From positions 1,359,606 to 1,423,605 of the forward strand of contig CAXIPT010000004.1 of assembly GCA_964030475.1 (NCBI GenBank): DNA of 64,000 nucleotides. The letters run 5' to 3'. Below, piece after piece: positions 25,128-35,852 of this stretch. The translations under genes were made by a program, and so were the position numbers. The DNA is from Tethya wilhelma (Eukaryota; Porifera; Demospongiae; Tethyida; Tethyidae). A model generated the notes under the pieces. That model worked only from the letters and a program-made list of their open reading frames with translations, had not been told where the DNA came from and ran no database searches. Each line of letters opens with the position of its first letter. Position 1 is the first letter of the stretch.

Positions 25128-25538
25128 AAATTAGCAGAGTAACAATTTCATAAAGCAGCACATTGATACTAAGACCATAACTAATTTCACAATGTCGTAC
25201 AAGCAATCTACGATGGTCCCATATTAAGTTCGATCAATGACGAGTGCATAATCGATATAAGCACAAAAAAGTTCTCAGAGAGACAGTCATATCACAAATT
25301 ATAGGAAAGACTCACAGTTCTGGGTTCAATATTTGCACCAGGCTGAACCCTTAAATATTATCATGAATTTGTACTGTTATCCATAATTAACATTCACTTC
25401 ACCCAGATGGTCAGCAACAAGAAATTAATTTCAAATTTATTACAGGTAATAAGCAGGTCTAATACTTGCTGTCTACCAGATAGGAAGCATCTAGGCACAA
25501 TACTTTAGGAGACAAGTACAAAAAACATTAGAAATGTA

Positions 25539-25984
25539 AATTCCCAGTATGGTAGTACTGGGTACACAGGAATGGCACGGATGGCCCATTAGCGCAATAC
25601 AAATATTCACGCGAATAACTCTGCAAAAACTGAGCGCTTAGCACTAAAAGGCTTCTAAAGCTACTATTTAGCTCTTTCTCTTTCTAATGAGCCCAAAAAC
25701 ATGGCCTAAAACCATCACTAAAGTAACAAACACAAACATGCCAAACCTCCCATTTTCTCCATCTTCTTCTTCTTCTTCTTCTTCTTCTTCTATCTTGGCT
25801 CGAGTTTTCTCGGAGAATATTCACTTTTAGAAGCTGATTCTTGAATGAATGAACTTGGTTTCTTCCGGGACAGTCGCTTTTGCCATCGGTTTTTCGTGTC
25901 TCTCATCGAGTTCCTAGATACAAGGCGAAAAGCGCCTTCTCCATATGGTAGCCATTATTATTGTACTCATGTATTATTCATTAG
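25539..25984 (+). repeat. Foldback-family repeat, single-arm copy
   Basis: It starts with attcccagtatggtagtact and runs through a (CTT)n tract at about 25764-25791 to attattcattag. It matches 27762-28215 in direct orientation and 29205-29665 inverted, with some divergence after the CTT tract. It lies next to the transposon's right end. With the inverted copy at 29665 it could bound a larger element that includes the repeat-protein gene at 26841. Confidence 0.85.
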
Positions 25985-26840
25985 ATATCAATACTTATGT
26001 ATTATTCATGTTCATTACCCATGTATGGAGCTAGCGCGTGAAATGCACGTACCAAGCTCGTGCGCATAATATTATGTGGCGCATGGCGTATGGCCGGCCC
26101 AGCTTGCTGCTTAGCGACCATTTCCATAGCACCTTGAATTCAACTTGAGCTTGGAAATTCAAACTTTGCTTCACTCGTGAAACAAAAACAAAAGTTTGTT
26201 TCTTGTTGTGTACCTGCTATCTGTTGAAGTCAGAAGTTACTTTCGAGTCTCACTTGCTCCAGAAAACTATTCTGCTATAACTGACTCAGTGAGAAAAAAA
26301 AACCACTAATTATAGTCTGCATAATTTGATTGGAATCACAATTTTCATCAAACCTAAAGTAAGTTTGGTAAGTAAAGTAGTAGCTTTTTTTGTATCAAAT
26401 TATTTTTCACTCCTGTATAGACCCTCCATATATATGCAGCCTTCATTACTGCATCAACCGTGTGTACAACTAACACTGGACCAGAACTCCATAGCTATAA
26501 GAGCTCTACTATATATGTTTCTACAAATTACCTTCTTAAGCAGCTACACCATCTGTAACATAATACAAGTCAACAATTTCTAGGTACGATAAACCAATAC
26601 AAATATTCATTTGCTAATAGTCATAATTTATATTCTTTTGCTTTCTATAGGAATCTTTAATTCACAACCGTGTTGTGTAACACTCACAGTGATCTACAGT
26701 GCTGTATTCAAGTATACCACTCCCAAATAGCAGCTAAGTCAATAATTTTTTGGGTGCATACTTGATTTATTATCATTACAATAGCTTAATATTTAGTAAG
26801 TAGAATACTGGTGAAATAGCATCAGACTTATTCTGTAAAT
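25985..26840. other. Non-coding AT-rich stretch
   Basis: No supported gene, RNA or strong repeat was recognised between the foldback-family copy and the repeat-protein gene. Confidence 0.4.
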
Positions 26841-27242
26841 ATGCCTACAGTACTGGAAAAGAAAAGGGCCATGCATAAAAAAAAATACCTGGCTAATCTT
26901 AAAACGGAGAGAGATACTGTAAAGAAACATTATTTGAGGAACAGTTATTTAAAAAAAGTTTTAATGCGTGAGTACTCTAAAAAGAGATATGTTGATGAAG
27001 CTGATATCAAGAGAGCAATCTCTAAAACGAGATATGCCGAAAACCCTGAGCCCAAGAAAGCTATCTCCAAAACGAGATATGCTCAAAATCCACAGCCCAA
27101 GAAAGCTGTCTCCAAAACGAGATATGCTCAAAACCCAGAGCCCAAGAAAGCTATCTCCAAAACGAGATATGCTCAAAATCCAGAGCCCAAGAAAGCTATC
27201 TCCAAAACGAGATATGCTCAAAATCCAGAGCCCAAGAGCTAA
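26841..27242 (+). CDS. Small basic protein with 45-bp (15-residue) coding repeats, probably mobile-element derived
   Basis: 133 codons from ATG to TAG/TAA-type stop. Residues 1-55 are Lys/Arg-rich (EKKRAMHKKKYLANLKTERD). The rest is about five tandem units of KKAISKTRYAQNPEP, nearly identical at the DNA level, which indicates recent expansion. Similar Lys/Arg-Tyr-x-x-Asn-Pro-Glu repeats are known, as far as I recall, at the start of large uncharacterised or helicase/transposon-associated proteins in sponges and other invertebrates. This may therefore be the first exon or a remnant of a longer gene. All other frames here are also open because of the repeat. It is bounded by foldback-family copies. 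Function unknown. Confidence 0.5.
   Translation: MPTVLEKKRAMHKKKYLANLKTERDTVKKHYLRNSYLKKVLMREYSKKRYVDEADIKRAISKTRYAENPEPKKAISKTRYAQNPQPKKAVSKTRYAQNPEPKKAISKTRYAQNPEPKKAISKTRYAQNPEPKS
27050..27238 (+). repeat. 45-bp coding minisatellite
   Basis: About four to five copies of a unit starting cccaagaaagctatctccaa, with very few substitutions, inside the small basic protein gene. Confidence 0.9.
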
Positions 27243-27761
27243 AGGTAACAAATCACTTAGAAACCTCCTAGTCAGAGCTAAACTAGCCCCACTGTCAAAA
27301 GACTCGGCCAAAGAGACCAGTCAAACAAACAAGTGGCGTTAGAGACAGAAGGTTATCCAACAAAATTTTAACCCGTTTTTAGCTCATTCCCAATTCTCCA
27401 CGCGTTTTTCCGGTTTCCGCGCTAATCTAAGAGGACTCCTGAATTTGCAACTTGAAGCCAAACCACCATCCTGTGTGGGGTTCCACAACAAATTTAAAAG
27501 AGCTGTACAGTTTCTTCGTTCCTCCAGGATTTTGCAATCCAGCATACAGGAAAAGCATGCCTATTAACCAGTTTAATAGTCCAGTGGCAGTGTTCGAACA
27601 CTGGTTCAAGCACAGAAAGTCAGAGAGAACAGGATTCACATGGTAGCAAAATACAGAGCCAACTTACAAGCATCATTATGACAGAATAGTGTTCATTAAT
27701 CAGGTGATTATGATGATAAAAACACTTACATGTAGGTTATACCATGCAATTAAATTAATCA
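27243..27761. other. Stretch after the repeat-protein gene
   Basis: Possible continuation of a decayed mobile-element coding region. Short open frames exist on both strands at 27430-27645, but none is recognised. Confidence 0.3.
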
Positions 27762-29665
27762 TACATTCCCAGTATGGTAGTACTGGGTACACAGGAATGG
27801 CACGGATGGCCCATTAGCGCAATACAAATATTCACGCGAATAACTCTGCAAAAACTGAGCGCTTAGCACTAAAAGGCTTCTTAAGCTACTATTTAGCTCT
27901 TTCTCTTTCTAATGAGCCCAAAAACATGGCCTAAAACCATCGCTAAAGTAACAAACACAAACATGCCAAACCTCCAAATTTCTCCATCTTCTTCTTATTC
28001 TTCTTCTTCTTCTTCTTCTATCTTGGCTCGAGTTTTCTCAGAGACTATTCACTTTTAGAAGCTGATTCTTGAACGAATGAACTTGGTTTCTTCCGGGACA
28101 GTCACTTTTGCCATCGGTTTTTAGCGCCTCTCATTGAGTAGCTAGATACAAGGCGAAAAGCGCCTCCTCCATATGGCCGCCATTAATTTCTACACTCATG
28201 CATAATTCATTAGCTTCTAGAAAATTTGAATTGACGACCCTTTCCACACACAAAAGTGTGCGTTATTTGGAATTCAAATGCAAGTTGCCTGGAACTATTT
28301 TGTCATACCTGGATGCTCTTGCTCTTCTTAAGAAATGAATCAGGACTTTGATTATCATAACATATTATAGAAAGGCAAGTAAATCTTATGATACAGCTCC
28401 TGCCTCCAAATCATGCAAATGACTGAGATGTGTGTTACACTTCAGTATTAAGCAGGCTCAGTACACAACTTATTGAGCAGCCCGGCCACAGTCTAGCTGG
28501 CTTGCCAGACTACTAGCTTAGTAGCTAGCTACACACACCAACTCAATTGTGATTTGTAGAATTATGGAAAAATGAGAACAAACAAGTACAAAAAACATTG
28601 GAAATGTAATGAGACACAGGAATGGCTAAATCGTAAAAAGAACGCAAACAAGATGGAATGGCTGTTAAGAGTGTGTAAGGAATTCTTCCTGTGGGCAAAA
28701 TAAGAGACTCAATAAGGAGATTGTTAAATGCAGCCCATACAGGAAGAATTCTGCACACACTCAACAGCCATTCCATCTTGTTTGCGTTCTTTTTACGATT
28801 TAGCCATTCCTGTGTCTCATTACATTTCCAATGTTTTTTTTACTTGTTTGTTCTCATTTTTCCATAATTCTACAAATCACAATTGAGTTGGTGTGTGTAG
28901 CTAGCTACTAAGCTAGTAGTCTGGCAAGCCAGCTAGACTGTGGCCGGGCTGCTCAGTAAGTTGTGTACTGAGCCTGCTTGATACTGAAGTGTAACACACA
29001 TCTCAGTCATTTGCATGATTTGGAGGCAGGAGCTGTATCATAAGATTTACTTGCCTTTCTATATGTTATGATAATCAAAGTCCTGATTCATTTCTTAAGA
29101 AGAGCAAGAGCATCCAGGTATCACAAAATAGTTCCAGGCAACTTGCATTTGAATTCCAAATAACGCACACTTTTGTGTGTGGAAAGGGTCGTCAATTCGA
29201 ATTTTCTAGAAGCTAATGAATTATGCATGAGTGTAGAAATTAATGGCGGCCATATGGAGGAGGCGCTTTTCGCCTTGTATCTAGCTACTCAATGAGAGGC
29301 GCTAAAAACCGATGGCAAAAGCGACTGTCCCGGAAGAAACCAATTTCATTCGTTCAAGAATCAGCTTCTAAAAGTGAATAGTCTCTGAGAAAACTCGAGC
29401 CAAGATAGAAGAAGAAGAAGAAGAAGAAGAAGAAGAAGATGGAGAAATTTGGAGGTTTGGCATGTTTGTGTTTGTTACTTTAGCGATGGTTTTAGGCCAT
29501 GTTTTTGGGCTCATTAGAAAGAGAAAGAGCTAAATAGTAGCTTAAGAAGCCTTTTAGTGCTAAGCGCTCAGTTTTTGCAGAGTTATTCGCGTGAATATTT
29601 GTATTGCGCTAATGGGCCATCCGTGCCATTCCTGTGTACCCAGTACTACCGTACTGGGAATATGT
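27762..29665. mobile_element. Giant foldback palindrome (~930-bp inverted arms, ~40-bp loop)
   Basis: The left arm 27762-28696 and right arm 28733-29665 are inverted copies with only scattered differences; the centre is near 28715. The outer tips contain their own small palindrome (cccagta..tactggg). Each arm carries a CTT/GAA tract, the segment shared with 25539-25984, and an inner segment (cacacaaaagtgtgcgttat onward) shared with 31265-31790. No gene is present. It is consistent with a foldback or long-TIR non-autonomous transposon. Confidence 0.85.
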
Positions 29666-29718
29666 AATAATTATAGTGAATAAAATCTGTTTGAGGCAGT
29701 TCTCAAATACAATGAAAG

Positions 29719-30325
29719 CACCAAGGTGCATGAGCCTCGGCGCACTCACATGTATGCATGACATATGACCAGCACGGTCCACTGAGAGGTGTCAGCGGCC
29801 TAGCAAATTCAAGCCTGCTGCAATTGACCTGTGGTTAACCTAGTTATATTTAAACCGCTGTTTTGATGATTCATTAAATATACTTTTGATGCTTGTAGTA
29901 CTTAGTACTTGCACTTTAATGCTCAGCTCGAGATACTTCTACACATAGCTATATTAATTCAACTTGCAATCATTGAGTTACTTACCTGTACTGTCCAAGC
30001 AGCAGGCTAAGCCAGCCTGCCAAACTCCAGTCCATGTATTGTTTCTAGATAACGCACACTACACGGGGCGTGATCAATGGGTGCGGTTTTGAAGCTAAGC
30101 GCTCAGAGAAGCACCAAAGCCTCAAATCTCAGAAACTACAGCGTTTTGCAAGATTCTACACAACAAACTTCTAGATAATTTCGATTTATGAACGTAAGTA
30201 CCTTTCATTTGGACCATAGAGCTGTCATTCTTCAGATAATCTAGTAACAGACAGACAGACACACACACACACACACAAAACGACTACCGTAACCCTCTGC
30301 ACGTGCTACGCACGCGCCGAGGCTT
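29719..30325. repeat. Dispersed repeat with GCCGAGGC-type ends
   Basis: It begins near tgagcctcggcgcactcac and ends near acgcacgcgccgaggctta, an inverted pair. The last ~200 bp (about 30130-30325) match 34270-34456: gttttgcaagat, atgaacg(t/c)aagtacctt, ttggaccatagagct, gacagac, a CA run, and ctaccgtaaccctctgcac. Possibly a MITE or SINE-like family; non-coding. Confidence 0.6.
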
Positions 30326-31184
30326 AATCACACTCAGATCACAACAAACCTAGGCAATACACATCTCGTGTACTGAGCAGAGTAGTGAACTTATTAACCA
30401 TAAACATACACCTGTGTCTCAATCATGGCAGTAAAAATTTCCTGCTATTAATAATAATCAGCATGAATAGCTCAGGCTGAGAGTCATTCAAGTTAGGAGA
30501 CAATCACAATGCTATTTTTGTGACTATTTTGCTAAATCTTAATTAGAGCATCAGAAAATTTGATAAGAAAACTCACATTATTATTGCTAAGGGAAAGGGA
30601 AGAGGGGTAAGCGGGTTCAAAGTTTTACTAGGAGTGATACCTAATGCATGTATGCCTTCCTTTATACAAGCTACAAAGTGCTATGATATAAGGCTTGCTA
30701 TATTTACACTGGTTGTAGAAAGCTAGCTGTCAAATTTTGCTTTATTCCAGTCTTGAATTTGCCTAAATTCTGATACTGTACAAATAGAGCATAGCATTGA
30801 GAATGTTGTACGTGATCACCACATGCACATATACAATAGAGTTCGTTATTGATTTTAATCTAGCAAACATTGGAGAGACTAGTGGAGAGAATCATGGCCG
30901 GAGAGACTCGCGAATTCACAAATATTCCATACATGCATTTAAAACCTTATATATGATATAACTGCAGACTTTAAACATATCATAGATCAGGAAATTTTTG
31001 CCACACATGCGAGTGGTTAAACTAAAAGTGCGAAAATTTATAACATACGGTGATCATTGCCAAAACACGCGAAAATTTACAGATCTACAGTAGTTATTAA
31101 CTTTAGGTATATAGATAGGGGACAAACATGTACAAACCAACAGACAATGCAGGGCAAGGTGTCAATTTAAACATTGATGTACTG
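30326..31184. other. Non-coding stretch
   Basis: AT-rich with no supported gene. At 31020-31095 are gcgaaaattta words like those of the CGCGAAAA elements near 7.7 kb, probably an old remnant. Confidence 0.35.
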
Positions 31185-31186
31185 TA

Positions 31187-31790
31187 AGTATTCCCAGTAC
31201 AGTAGCACTGGATACACAGAAATGGCACGGGTGGCCCATTAGCGCAATACAAATATTCACGCAAATAACTCTGGAAAAACTGTGCGTTATTCGAAGTTCA
31301 AATACAAGTTGCCTGGAACTATTTCGTGATACCTGGTTGCTCTTCTTAGTAGATGAATACTTTCTAAATTGTCATAATAATTATAGCAAGGCAAGTAAAT
31401 CTTATGATACAGCTCCTGTCTCCAAATGGCTGAGATGCATGTTTCACTTTGAACACTATCAAGCAGGCTATACATACACAACTCAAATGCGATTTGTAGA
31501 ATTATGAAAAAATTAGAACAAACAAGTAAAGAAAACATTAGAAATGTAATGAGACACAGGAATGGCTAAATCGTAAAAAGAAAGCAAACAAGATGTAATG
31601 GCTGTTAGAGTGTGTAAGGAATTCTTCCTGTGGGCAAAATGGGAGACTCAATAAGGAAAGAGAGTGTTAAATGCAGCCCATACAGGAAAAATTCTGCACA
31701 CACTCTAGCAGCCATTCCATCTTGTTTGCTTTCTTTTTATGATTTAGCCATTTCTGTGGTTACATTTCCAATGATTTTTTACTTGTATCA
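31187..31790 (+). mobile_element. Foldback-family copy, one arm, internally deleted
   Basis: The tip attcccagtacagtagcact and the first ~80 bp match the foldback family. It then jumps at about 31270 to the inner segment (actgtgcgttattc.. gttgcctggaac) and continues through the hairpin centre (cttcctgtgggc / gcccatacagg) to about 31790. It is more diverged than the arms at 27.8-29.7 kb, so it is an older, incomplete copy. Confidence 0.75.
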
Positions 31791-32269
31791 AATACCTTGA
31801 ACTTTCCTTCTTGTTTTTTTGCTTCATAAAAACGATTTAGAAGCAGCCTAACAATTGGGGAGGAAAATTGTATGCCAATAAATAATATATTGTATGAAAA
31901 TTCACAAAATAATTAATGGACTACAAACAATCCAAAACCTAAAATAGAAGGTAAGCCACTGGGAACTCTCCCCACCCACAAGAAGTGGCTCATGAAATGG
32001 GACAGCAATAATTGTACATTATGATAGACAGGCTTGGCCGCTACTGTAGTAACAAGTAATCTCATAAGCCAGGCCCTACCTGCTATGCTTATTGCTAAGC
32101 GTGGAGAGCATAGAAGGAAGGGCCTGGTTTATGAGGCTAAGTAATAAGAACAATCTCACTGGCAATAGTAGAATCACCTGAACCCATAATTGGTAGGCCA
32201 TGCGACTCCTAACCCACACTCCCTTCACAATATAGGGAAGGAGTCGGATATTCTACATGAATCTAGTTC
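31791..32269. other. Non-coding stretch
   Basis: No gene recognised. A short imperfect inverted pair (taagccaggccctacctgct near 32056 and ggaagggcctggtttatgag near 32113) is the only structure noted. Confidence 0.35.
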
Positions 32270-32505
32270 AGGGGGTGGCGGCTCCTATCTTGGAGCCACC
32301 ACGGTCAAAATCTTAACCATCTGACCATTGACCGTACAGTTAAGTTCGCGCTTGAATGATGACCTTTACCAACTATGATAGTCTAAATTTCATTCTGACC
32401 GTTGACCAGCACTAAAAATCTCATTTTGACCGTTGACAGTCATCTTGACCACGGTTACAACTCCAATTACAGCACATAATTATGAGAGTCGCCACCCCTA
32501 GTCTA
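32270..32505. mobile_element. hAT-like MITE
   Basis: The ends cagggggtggcggctc and gagtcgccacccctag form a ~15-bp imperfect inverted repeat of the CAGGGGTGGC type typical of hAT elements. The interior has several tgaccgttgac words in both orientations. About 236 bp, non-coding. An 8-bp target duplication could not be settled. Confidence 0.55.
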
Positions 32506-33725
32506 TAGTCCTAAATTCTGCCTTTTCTGCCCAGCAAAAAATGGGGTCTAGAAAAACTGGCACACATTTTGTATTTTCTGCTCAAAATCGGGCAGAGCCA
32601 ATCAGATTGTTTACATGAAGTAATGTCACATGACGGACCGTTGATTGTGGAAGTCGGGAAAACTTGTTACTTGTAAACTGACCAGTCTGCAGAATTTTTG
32701 CGTGTGTGTATAAATTTAACAGTCTAGCCATTTGTCTCAACTGTTACCCATACGGCTTCTTTCTTTATTGATGTTATTCCACTGTGGAACTCCCTTCCTG
32801 ATCGTGTCAATCAATCCCAATCCTAGCTCCAGCAGTTTTAAATCTAATCTTTACAATTTTTTTACTACTGTGTAGTTACTGAATTATTCGTGCATATTTT
32901 TATTTTAGTCTCCAGTTTTCTGTATAATTGCTCACTGGTCAGTTTATTCGTTTGTTTGCATATGTTGTATTGTGTCTTTATTGCTTATTATATCTATTTC
33001 TTTTTTTCTTTTTAACGCTGGGTGACACAGTTCTATTGCTATCTTGTGTCGTACCATAATTATTATGTTCCAATTTAACATTAAAATTCTATTTAAAGGG
33101 AAAAAAAGTTTAAAACCTGAAAACAATGTGCCATTGACATCACTAGCCCTATCATCTACAAATGGAATAGATAAGAATCTAGTAATACAAGGCATGAGCT
33201 ACGGAAGTTGCAGCGGGTAGGATTAGCATGAGGTTTTGACTTAAAGCACTAGATCTATTCGGTGAAGATTATTTACTGACTAAAGTCTCCTGAATGGACA
33301 CAAAAAATATTGATTTGTGTTGAAACCTGTGCAAAAATGCTGTAAGATTCGTAATTCATTTTTGAGGTCAGGCTGTATGTGATTGTACTGCGCGAATCAT
33401 GACAAAGTTTAATACATTCCAGAATTTCACCGGCAGTGCACCAGTTTCCCTAGACCCGTATTTTTTGCTGGCAAAACAGGAAAGGTCTAGGACTAGACTA
33501 CGCCACCCACTGCAAGCTTAACTCGGTATTAGAGTGAGCTTCTAAATGAATCAAGGTTTTACTGTGTATATAAAATTTAAAAATACTTACATGGCTTTTT
33601 CATGATTTCTTGCCTGTGTAACAAATTTAGTAACAATATATTGTAAAGCATATATACAGATTGTTACGTTCTCTACACTAAATTTTTGACCTAAGAGACG
33701 CTTACCATTTTGTATAACTGCCAAN
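32506..33725. other. Non-coding stretch ending at a single undetermined base
   Basis: No supported gene is seen. The n at 33725 directly abuts the duplicated segment that follows, which suggests an assembly join or low-confidence base there. Confidence 0.4.
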
Positions 33726-34088
33726 GAGACAAAATTCAAAACTGATTTCGACCGTCAAAAATTTATAAGGCATTTCAAGCATTTGTGCTATTCTCTCAGG
33801 TCAATATTAACAGTAAATGGAAATTATTTACACAAAAACCTTCTCTTATCATAAGAATTTATATTACTGATCATCTCAACAGATTGTATAATCTGAACCC
33901 CCCACCATATCAAGTTATTTGTATGTATAACATTGTATGTGTGTACGTATGTGTGTGTGTTTGCTGTTGGTCTCTCAGTGGTTGTTATTTTAATATTTTT
34001 TTTGTGTACACTGTTTCAGTGCTCTTAATAATTTCAGTGTAATCATCACTGGCAATAGTTACACCTCTCTGGTAGTGGTCGATATGCT
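33726..34088 (+). repeat. Duplicated ~365-bp segment (copy 2)
   Basis: A near-identical copy of 18051-18424, starting immediately after the undetermined base at 33725. An open frame runs through both copies but has no recognisable family and is AT-rich. Treated as a dispersed repeat. Confidence 0.85.
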
Positions 34089-34456
34089 GCAAAGTACAAG
34101 TATAGGCGCGTGCTGCGCGCGCTGCTGCATGCGCATAATATGCGCACGCGTACTGTACTGACGCTAGATAGGGGCGTGGTCAAGTTCACGCTGATCTGAG
34201 CGCGCAAAAGTGCTTGATGCTAGAAGCATCCAATTATGCTTATGCCTGCATAATCTACGCAGGCCTAATTGCATGTACACTGTTTTGCAAGATGCTAAAC
34301 GGCTATTTTCAAGATAGCTTCCATTCATGAACGCAAGTACCTTCCTTTTGGACCATAGAGCTGCCATTCTTCACATTATCCCGTAACAGACAGACTAGAC
34401 GCACACACAAAACGACTACCGTAACCCTCTGCACGTGCTACGCACGCGCCGAGGCT
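34089..34456. repeat. GC-rich patch and second copy of the GCCGAGGC repeat
   Basis: 34089-34200 is unusually rich in CG and GC (gcgcgtgctgcgcgcgctgc). 34270-34456 matches 30130-30325 and ends in the same cacgcgccgaggctta. Together these look like one end of a dispersed element. Confidence 0.6.
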
Positions 34457-34737
34457 TAACTACAATAGTAATGTATTTCAGGCTCATTGCTATTCTTGAC
34501 TCAATAATAAGAAGAAAATCTTTTGAGGAATATAAAATAGCAGATAGAATAATAATTCAGGACGTTTTAACCTGGGGGTGTTTAGCTGACAAGTTTAATA
34601 AGAAGAGGTATATGAAACAAAATAAAATAATAAAATTGAACGGAGTTGGATGTTGTGAATCAAGTCAGATAGATGGGATCCCATGGATTGTCTGCTGAGG
34701 GAAAATCCAGTCTAAGTTCACGGAGTGTTCTTGTATT
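34457..34737. other. Short unassigned stretch
   Basis: An open plus-strand frame (about 34465-34698, containing DSIIRRKSFEEYKIADRIII) could be part of a decayed gene, but no family was recognised. Confidence 0.2.
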
Positions 34738-34799
34738 TTGATCATGATGGCTTCTTGTACTCTCCATTAATGGAGAGTACAAGAAGCCATCATGATCAA
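34738..34799. repeat. Perfect 62-bp palindrome
   Basis: Two 31-bp arms with no spacer and no mismatch, centred between 34768 and 34769 (ctctccatt|aatggagag). It would form a cruciform or a very stable hairpin. No flanking element of known type was seen. Confidence 0.97.
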
Positions 34800-35770
34800 C
34801 TTATAGCACATCACAACACTATAATATTAGTGATGAGAGCCAACATCAAAGAACAGAATTAAGTCTTTAACTGTATCCTTTCAAAACTGATGATAATGTA
34901 CAAACACATAGAACACAGCAATGCATAACATTTTAACATCATACACTTACAACACAATGACACTAAGTACTCAGAATTTTGTGTGCATATCAAGTTGTGC
35001 ACTATAAGCGTTATGCACCTTGGTGCCTTCATTATAACTCACGATTTTTCCAATGGCAAAAAATTTTCACAACAATATCCCAACATTTTTACTTGGGCCA
35101 TTCATAATTATAATTGTGTAACGTTTCATTATCATTGTGATCAAGTTCCACTAAATGATTATAATTGAAGGGGGAAGTCCTTTATTAATTATACAAGAAG
35201 AGCATAGGCAACTATAAACAGTATATAGAATGATAAGAAAATTAGACTATCCATGAATGAGGATAATAAGAAGGGTAAAAAATAATAACTTTGTATTATA
35301 CCTTTGGAATTCAAGGCTCCATGATTCAAATAATATCGCATGTGCTGGATGAGTCAATATAATAAGTCAATAAATGAGTATTATAGATTGAAATTTTTAG
35401 CCAATTTTATACTATAGAGACATATCATGTCCAATAGGTGATAACCTCTAGACATCGGTCTTTATTATCTCCAACTTCCCAACATGAGTGTCATCAGGTA
35501 CTTTTATGAAGTGGCCTTTCAGAATGGGATTGGCNACCTAGCTATATATTATGTTAGTTTTGTAGACTGCATGATCAAATTAATGTGTGTCACTGTACTT
35601 TTTATCCTGAATAATTATTTAAACTTACTATTAAGAACACAAATTTAGCTGTTATAAAATGTGAATCAGCCTTTTTTTTTGAACATGCATTTACTTTCAT
35701 GGATTGAAAATGTATTCTTCACTGACTCTCATTTTTATCTATCACTAAATTTTAATTTTTCTTACCTCAG
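34800..35770. other. Non-coding stretch before the ankyrin fragment
   Basis: AT-rich with no supported gene; one undetermined base lies at 35535. It may be intron sequence of the former ankyrin-repeat gene whose exon begins at 35771. Confidence 0.35.
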
Positions 35771-35852
35771 ATGTGACATCAATCTAAGAGACAGTGAGGG
35801 TCGGACTCCTCTCCATGTGGCCGTACTCAACAACAGCATTGGAGCAGTGTAA
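35771..35852 (+). pseudogene. Ankyrin-repeat exon fragment, cut off
   Basis: After a good acceptor (ttcttacctcag), the frame reads [20 protein letters not shown], a clear ankyrin repeat (DxxGRTPLHxA). It runs into a stop at the point where the antisense collagen gene sequence begins (about 35850). No further repeats or exons were found nearby. It looks like a piece of another gene joined here by rearrangement. Confidence 0.7.

Larger units (their letters stand above)
19905..25512. mobile_element. Probable DNA transposon, ~5.6 kb, with ~115-bp inverted ends and its own gene
   Basis: Sequence 19905-20019 (tctcctaaagtattgtgcct to catctgggtgaag) is repeated inverted at 25397-25512 with about 10% difference. 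Between the arms lies a coiled-coil, transposase-like multi-exon gene (20292-24195), and a MITE has inserted at 24544-25127. The right arm directly abuts the start of the foldback repeat family (25513 onward). No clear target-site duplication was found. The exact outer ends are uncertain, and the arms could be subterminal. Confidence 0.6.

Noticed and set aside
27050..27238. Short direct repeats that might suggest a CRISPR array
   Set aside because: The units are contiguous without spacers and are in-frame coding; the host is an animal genome.
26961..27342. Alternative frames through the 45-bp coding repeat, on both strands
   Set aside because: All frames stay open because the unit length is a multiple of three. 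The frame starting at 26841 has a proper ATG and a non-repeat N-terminal part, so it is preferred.
25539..28215. Two direct repeats (25539-25984 and 27762-28215) considered as LTRs of a retrotransposon
   Set aside because: The tips are palindromic with inverted copies nearby, no primer-binding site or polypurine tract was seen, and no reverse transcriptase or integrase is encoded between them.
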